Source: Desulfobacterales bacterium
GTDB lineage: Bacteria; Desulfobacterota; Desulfobacteria; Desulfobacterales; 4be13
Direction: 5' to 3'
NCBI GenBank assembly: GCA_029940115.1
Contig: JAOZRQ010000273.1
Coordinates: 1-8,952 of the forward strand
Length of the DNA: 8,952 nucleotides
A program made the translations under genes and the position numbers. Numbering within the stretch: the first letter of the stretch is position 1; the number at the start of each line of letters is the position of its first letter. The notes under the pieces were generated by a model, which saw only the letters and a program-made list of their open reading frames with translations, did no database searches and was not told the origin of the DNA. This document shows, one piece after another, positions 7,119-8,952 of the stretch.

Positions 7119-7139
7119 GAATTATGAATTATGAAGGAT
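7119..7139. repeat. tandem heptamer GAATTAT
   Basis: Two perfect units (7119-7125 and 7126-7132) are followed by a degenerate third unit GAAGGAT (7133-7139). The run sits directly upstream of the tatA ribosome binding site, so it would be in the 5' leader of the tatA mRNA or within its promoter. No function can be given. Confidence 0.6.
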
Positions 7140-7150
7140 GAACTGCCCCT

Positions 7151-7169
7151 TGGATTCTCATCCGTGCAT
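7151..7169. repeat. left copy of dispersed inverted 19-mer
   Basis: TGGATTCTCATCCGTGCAT is the reverse complement of 8322-8340 at 18 of 19 positions. The pair brackets a stretch of about 1.19 kb that contains all three miniature elements. Confidence 0.5.
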
Positions 7170-7295
7170 TATGAGGACATCGCATCATCTTCGTCCCTTT
7201 GCAAAATGAATTCATAAATGGATTTTTTTTACACACCCCAGATGTTCATATCTTCATATGCCACATTTTTCCCTCTTTTATCAAGAAAAAACTTG

Positions 7296-7435
7296 ATTAT
7301 TTCGGCATCTTTCATTTATGGGTTCACATTCCAGTTTACAGTTCCGCCTTCAGGCGGTCTCGCACCGCCTGAAGGCGGAAACAAACTGAAAAGTGTGAAC
7401 CACCTTTCAGGCAAAATGAAAGATGCCATTATTTC
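7296..7435. mobile_element. miniature inverted-repeat element 1 with 8-bp target duplication
   Basis: GGCATCTTTCATTT (7304-7317) and its exact reverse complement (7414-7427) form 14-bp terminal inverted repeats. The element is flanked by an exact 8-bp direct repeat ATTATTTC (7296-7303 and 7428-7435), the usual sign of transposition. The 124-bp body encodes nothing. Nearly all of it folds inward: GGTTCACA (7321-7328) pairs with TGTGAACC (7394-7401), CAGTTT (7332-7337) with AAACTG (7383-7388), and the centre is a perfect 17-bp hairpin. It would be non-autonomous, moved by a transposase encoded elsewhere. Ends starting GG with an 8-bp duplication fit families such as ISL3 or IS1595; this family guess is weak. 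Confidence 0.72.
7342..7380. repeat. 17-bp perfect GC-rich hairpin in the centre of element 1
   Basis: TTCCGCCTTCAGGCGGT (7342-7358) pairs without mismatch with 7364-7380 around a 5-nt loop CTCGC. Each arm also contains the smaller inverted pair CCGCC/GGCGG. It could be an independent repeat trapped in the element, a strong transcription block, or simply the tip of the element's cruciform. Confidence 0.75.
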
Positions 7436-7484
7436 ATCATTTCATCTATTTTTTTTGTGATAGAACGAATGGTTGGATTCTGCT

Positions 7485-7535
7485 CAAAAAATGGCACTTT
7501 GTTTGACATTTCAAGTTTTTTTTGCTACCAAAGGG
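7485..7535. repeat. dispersed 51-bp repeat, copy A
   Basis: This segment matches 8704-8754 without gaps at 40 of 51 positions. The conserved core includes CACTTTGTT, then GACATTTC, and GGG at the end. Ten of the eleven differences are transitions, and in nine the A/T base is in this copy. No protein is recognisable in either copy. Confidence 0.6.
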
Positions 7536-7598
7536 ATTGACACTCACGATTTAAAAAATCGTTCTACTTTTTTTGGGGCCAAAAGGGATCGACACACT
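7516..7598. repeat. imperfect local direct repeat, period about 52 bp
   Basis: Bases 7516-7546 and 7568-7598 share a T-run, then CCAAA, GGGAT and GAC-AC-AC with small gaps. The spacer holds a 7-bp hairpin, ACGATTT/AAATCGT (7546-7552 and 7556-7562), with an AAA loop. It looks like a degraded tandem duplication. Confidence 0.4.
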
Positions 7599-7755
7599 AA
7601 ATGGAGGCCGTGGGGCCGACATGTTTGTAGTTCCCCAGCCTTTCCCGTACAAATTGCGAATCGCATGGAACGGCTCAAACGATGGGATCCACGTTTGCCA
7701 GATCGAATACAGGACAAAAGTTGCTCCCCAAAAAAAACCGGCTTCGCGTCAAAGG

Positions 7756-7967
7756 TTATTACTCAAAAGCGACACCTTCTCCCTGCAAACCTCCGACTGT
7801 CAATGCCCCGGTGCGGAAATTCCTGTGCCGGCAGAAAAGTCGGGAACCGGCCCTGCGGCATCAGAGGCTCATCCGCGTCCATCCGCGGTTTGCCGATCAT
7901 GTGAGACCGCAGATGGACGCAGACAAAACCTGCCCCATCGTTGCAAGGTGTCGTTTTTGAGTTATTA
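7756..7967. mobile_element. miniature inverted-repeat element 3 with 6-bp target duplication
   Basis: CTCAAAAGCGACACCTT (7762-7778) pairs with 7945-7961 at 16 of 17 positions. The body is 200 bp and is flanked by the exact direct repeat TTATTA (7756-7761 and 7962-7967). Inside, CGCGTCCATCCGCGGT (7874-7889) and 7906-7921 form a second, imperfect stem (14 of 16, the differences being G-T type). The ends share CTCAA and a CG/CACC core with element 2, which is only 30 bp away. On the minus strand 7763-7900 is an open frame of 45 codons ending within the left repeat; its coding value is doubtful. A 5-6-bp duplication with C-starting ends is reminiscent of IS1634-type elements, a tentative link. 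Confidence 0.6.
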
Positions 7968-7985
7968 GCAATCAAATCACAACAA

Positions 7986-8187
7986 ACTAGACTCAAGTTT
8001 CGCACCCCTATGTGAGCCCATTTTTCAAGGGTTTCAGGAGATGGTCGACCTCGAAAACCCACTTTTTGGGCAATGTGAGATCAGGCACTTGCACCCCATC
8101 ATGACCAAAGATTGAGTCAGACGGACCAAGAATTGACTTGACCATCTGTATTCACTCAAAAATTTGGGTGCGAAACTTGAGACTAGA
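7986..8187. mobile_element. miniature inverted-repeat element 2 with 6-bp target duplication
   Basis: CTCAAGTTTCGCACCC (7992-8007) and its exact reverse complement (8166-8181) are 16-bp perfect terminal repeats. Both ends are flanked by ACTAGA (7986-7991 and 8182-8187). The body is 190 bp. Too short for a transposase, it would be moved in trans. Inside, one minus-strand frame fills almost all the space between the repeats (see 8008-8145). It probably arose by internal deletion of a full insertion sequence or is a bona fide miniature element. The C-starting ends and 6-bp duplication resemble IS1634-type elements; family assignment is tentative. Confidence 0.7.
8008..8145 (-). CDS. 45-codon open frame inside miniature element 2
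   Basis: The frame starts MVKSILGPSDSIFGHDGVQ and continues PDLTLPKKWVFEVDHLLKP to LKNGLT. Its stop codon directly touches the inner edge of the left terminal repeat, and its ATG is 20 nt inside the right repeat. That placement is what one expects if the N- and C-terminal ends of a transposase gene were joined by internal deletion. Residue composition looks protein-like, but no domain is recognised and there is no clear ribosome binding site. It may be a passenger peptide or a decayed remnant. Confidence 0.35.
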   Translation of the reverse strand: MVKSILGPSDSIFGHDGVQVPDLTLPKKWVFEVDHLLKPLKNGLT

Positions 8188-8321
8188 GCTTCAGAGAAGC
8201 CGGGTTTGTTCGCCTAGAACCCACGGCAACAAACAAACGACAGCAGAAACAAATCACTGGAGCATGGTAAAGGAATATTGATTTACATGGGAGCGTCCAT
8301 GACGTCGCCCGGCGACGACAC

Positions 8322-8340
8322 ATGCATGGATGAGAATCCA
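8322..8340. repeat. right copy of dispersed inverted 19-mer
   Basis: ATGCATGGATGAGAATCCA is the inverse of 7151-7169 with one mismatch. Together the pair encloses elements 1, 3 and 2. Confidence 0.5.
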
Positions 8341-8526
8341 GGGTGGGGATTCCGGACGGGACAAGGGCGGGATTGTCCGATTCCGGCATGGGCATGAACT
8401 GGCTTCCCATTGGTGGGGCGGGATGTTTTTGGAGCGGGTCGTGGTGGGATCGTCGGAAACTCCGGAGGCCCACCTGGGGTCACGGACATCGTGGGCCTGC
8501 CGGGAATGTGCGGAGGGCCACAAAGT

Positions 8527-8624
8527 ACTCTCCTATTGCAGCTCGGGCCCACCAATGCGGGTGCTGGCATGATTCGCATGTCAGTGCCCCCCGAAGGCGG
8601 ACACTCCCATTTGCAGCTCGTGGC
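8527..8624. repeat. imperfect direct repeat around GCAGCTCG
   Basis: Bases 8527-8548 and 8601-8624 share ACTC, a CC-AT core and TTGCAGCTCG with small gaps, at a period of about 75 bp. It appears to be degenerate repeat debris. Confidence 0.35.
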
Positions 8625-8703
8625 TGACTGAAAAAATGCCGCCCGGCCTGCCGACGAGGATGCCTGCACCATGAGGGACGTCGAATGTCAACAACCTTCT
8701 TTC

Positions 8704-8754
8704 CAGAAAACGACACTTTGTTCGACATTTCGAGCTTTTCCTGATGCCAGAGGG
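8704..8754. repeat. dispersed 51-bp repeat, copy B
   Basis: This is the counterpart of 7485-7535, in the same orientation and ungapped. It is the G/C-richer copy: nine of the eleven differences have G or C here and A or T in copy A. Confidence 0.6.
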
Positions 8755-8815
8755 TTTTGGGGGCGCAAAAAAGGCTGCTCAGTGTGTCAGGTTGAAAGAC
8801 AATGGACATTGAACC

Positions 8816-8829
8816 GCCGAAAGCCGAAA
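8816..8829. repeat. tandem heptamer GCCGAAA, two units
   Basis: Two perfect adjacent units lie at 8816-8822 and 8823-8829. It is short enough to be chance, but a second tandem heptamer (GAATTAT) occurs upstream of tatA. Confidence 0.4.
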
Positions 8830-8952
8830 GGCAATGAGACCGCCATTTTTGCACTCCCTTGGTTGAGCTCCCACAAACGCTTGACGGGACAATGGAGGGG
8901 CAAATCATGGCAATCATCTGATCACACGAATCACAGTTCAGACAACGGGGGC

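Larger units (their letters stand above)
7621..8216 (+). pseudogene. possible short open frame interrupted by two miniature elements (speculative)
   Basis: An ATG at 7621 opens a frame beginning MFVVPQPFPYKLRIAWNG that runs into element 3. If element 3 and element 2 are each removed, leaving one target copy, the frame continues without a stop. It passes through LLAIKSQQTRASEKPGLFA to a TAG at 8214-8216, about 65 codons in all. Eighteen or so codons staying open after two excisions is suggestive but could be chance. There is no recognised family and no strong ribosome binding site. Confidence 0.2.
8217..8952. other. gene-poor, repeat-bearing stretch without a convincing gene
   Basis: Several frames are open on both strands here, mainly because the sequence is GC-rich and stop-poor. 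None has a ribosome binding site with a family-like product, and they overlap one another. What can be seen: the 19-mer copy at 8322-8340, a 7-bp palindrome pair CGTCGCC/GGCGACG (8303-8317), an 8-bp stem AGGCCCAC/GTGGGCCT (8466-8498), and two similar segments around GCAGCTCG (8527-8548 and 8601-8624). There is also the 51-bp dispersed repeat at 8704-8754 and a double GCCGAAA (8816-8829). It looks like accumulated repeat debris. Confidence 0.5.

Noticed and set aside
7546..7572. Intrinsic terminator (7-bp stem followed by T-run)
   Set aside because: The stem is short and nearly all A/T, and no gene ends nearby on the plus strand.
7573..7968. Overlapping plus-strand frames of 92-143 codons in the repeat region
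   Set aside because: They run through the terminal repeats and inner stem of element 3, overlap each other in several frames and lack ribosome binding sites; only the part before the insertion is kept, as a speculative interrupted frame.
8183..8917. Many open frames of 73-145 codons on both strands
   Set aside because: Mutually overlapping, GC-driven, no family similarity that I can recognise, and they cross dispersed repeats.
7100..8952. CRISPR array or integron cassette array
   Set aside because: The repeats are inverted pairs or few-copy dispersed sequences; there are no regularly spaced identical repeats with unique spacers, no cas genes and no integrase.

Overview
The window looks like bacterial chromosome, probably from a Gram-negative and possibly uncultured lineage; the sequence does not fix the taxon. 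It holds four well-supported protein genes followed by about 1.85 kb of gene-poor DNA full of repeats. Nothing points to a plasmid, a prophage, an rRNA/tRNA locus or CRISPR.

Layout. (1) 121-2730, plus strand: a complete glycogen/alpha-glucan phosphorylase of the long (DUF3417-containing) type. A 12-bp stem-loop lies just past its stop. (2) 2820-6777: a two-gene restriction-modification cassette transcribed outward from a shared 187-bp intergenic region. The minus-strand gene (2820-3890) encodes a 356-aa HNH endonuclease with three zinc-binding motifs. The plus-strand gene (4078-6777) encodes an 899-aa protein with two complete amino-methyltransferase modules in tandem. That arrangement is typical of systems whose recognition site is asymmetric (Type IIS-like), where each strand needs its own methyltransferase. 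The intergenic region carries a perfect 23-bp palindrome next to a TTGACA box, a good candidate operator. Imperfect direct repeats (2848-2902 and 6797-6841) lie at the two outer edges of the cassette, and the endonuclease gene is clearly more AT-rich than the phosphorylase gene; both suggest horizontal acquisition. (3) 6908-7099, minus strand: a small tatA gene, convergent with the methyltransferase and separated from it by an AT-rich hairpin. (4) 7100-8952: no convincing ordinary gene.

The last region is the most unusual part. It contains three small elements that each show the full signature of transposition. Element 1 (7304-7427) has 14-bp perfect terminal inverted repeats and an exact 8-bp target duplication ATTATTTC. 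Element 2 (7992-8181) has 16-bp perfect inverted repeats and an exact 6-bp duplication ACTAGA. Element 3 (7762-7961) has 17-bp inverted repeats with one mismatch and an exact 6-bp duplication TTATTA. Elements 2 and 3 are only 30 bp apart, begin with the same CTCAA, have similar lengths (190 and 200 bp) and the same target-duplication length, so they probably used related transposases. Element 2 encloses a 45-codon open frame that fits exactly between its ends. A 51-bp dispersed repeat (7485-7535 and 8704-8754) differs between copies almost only by transitions, and an inverted 19-mer (7151-7169 and 8322-8340) brackets all three elements. The region reads as a landing zone for non-autonomous elements beside a mobile defence cassette. 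No system with a wholly new chemistry is evident; the best candidates for new biology are the restriction-modification pair and the miniature-element cluster.
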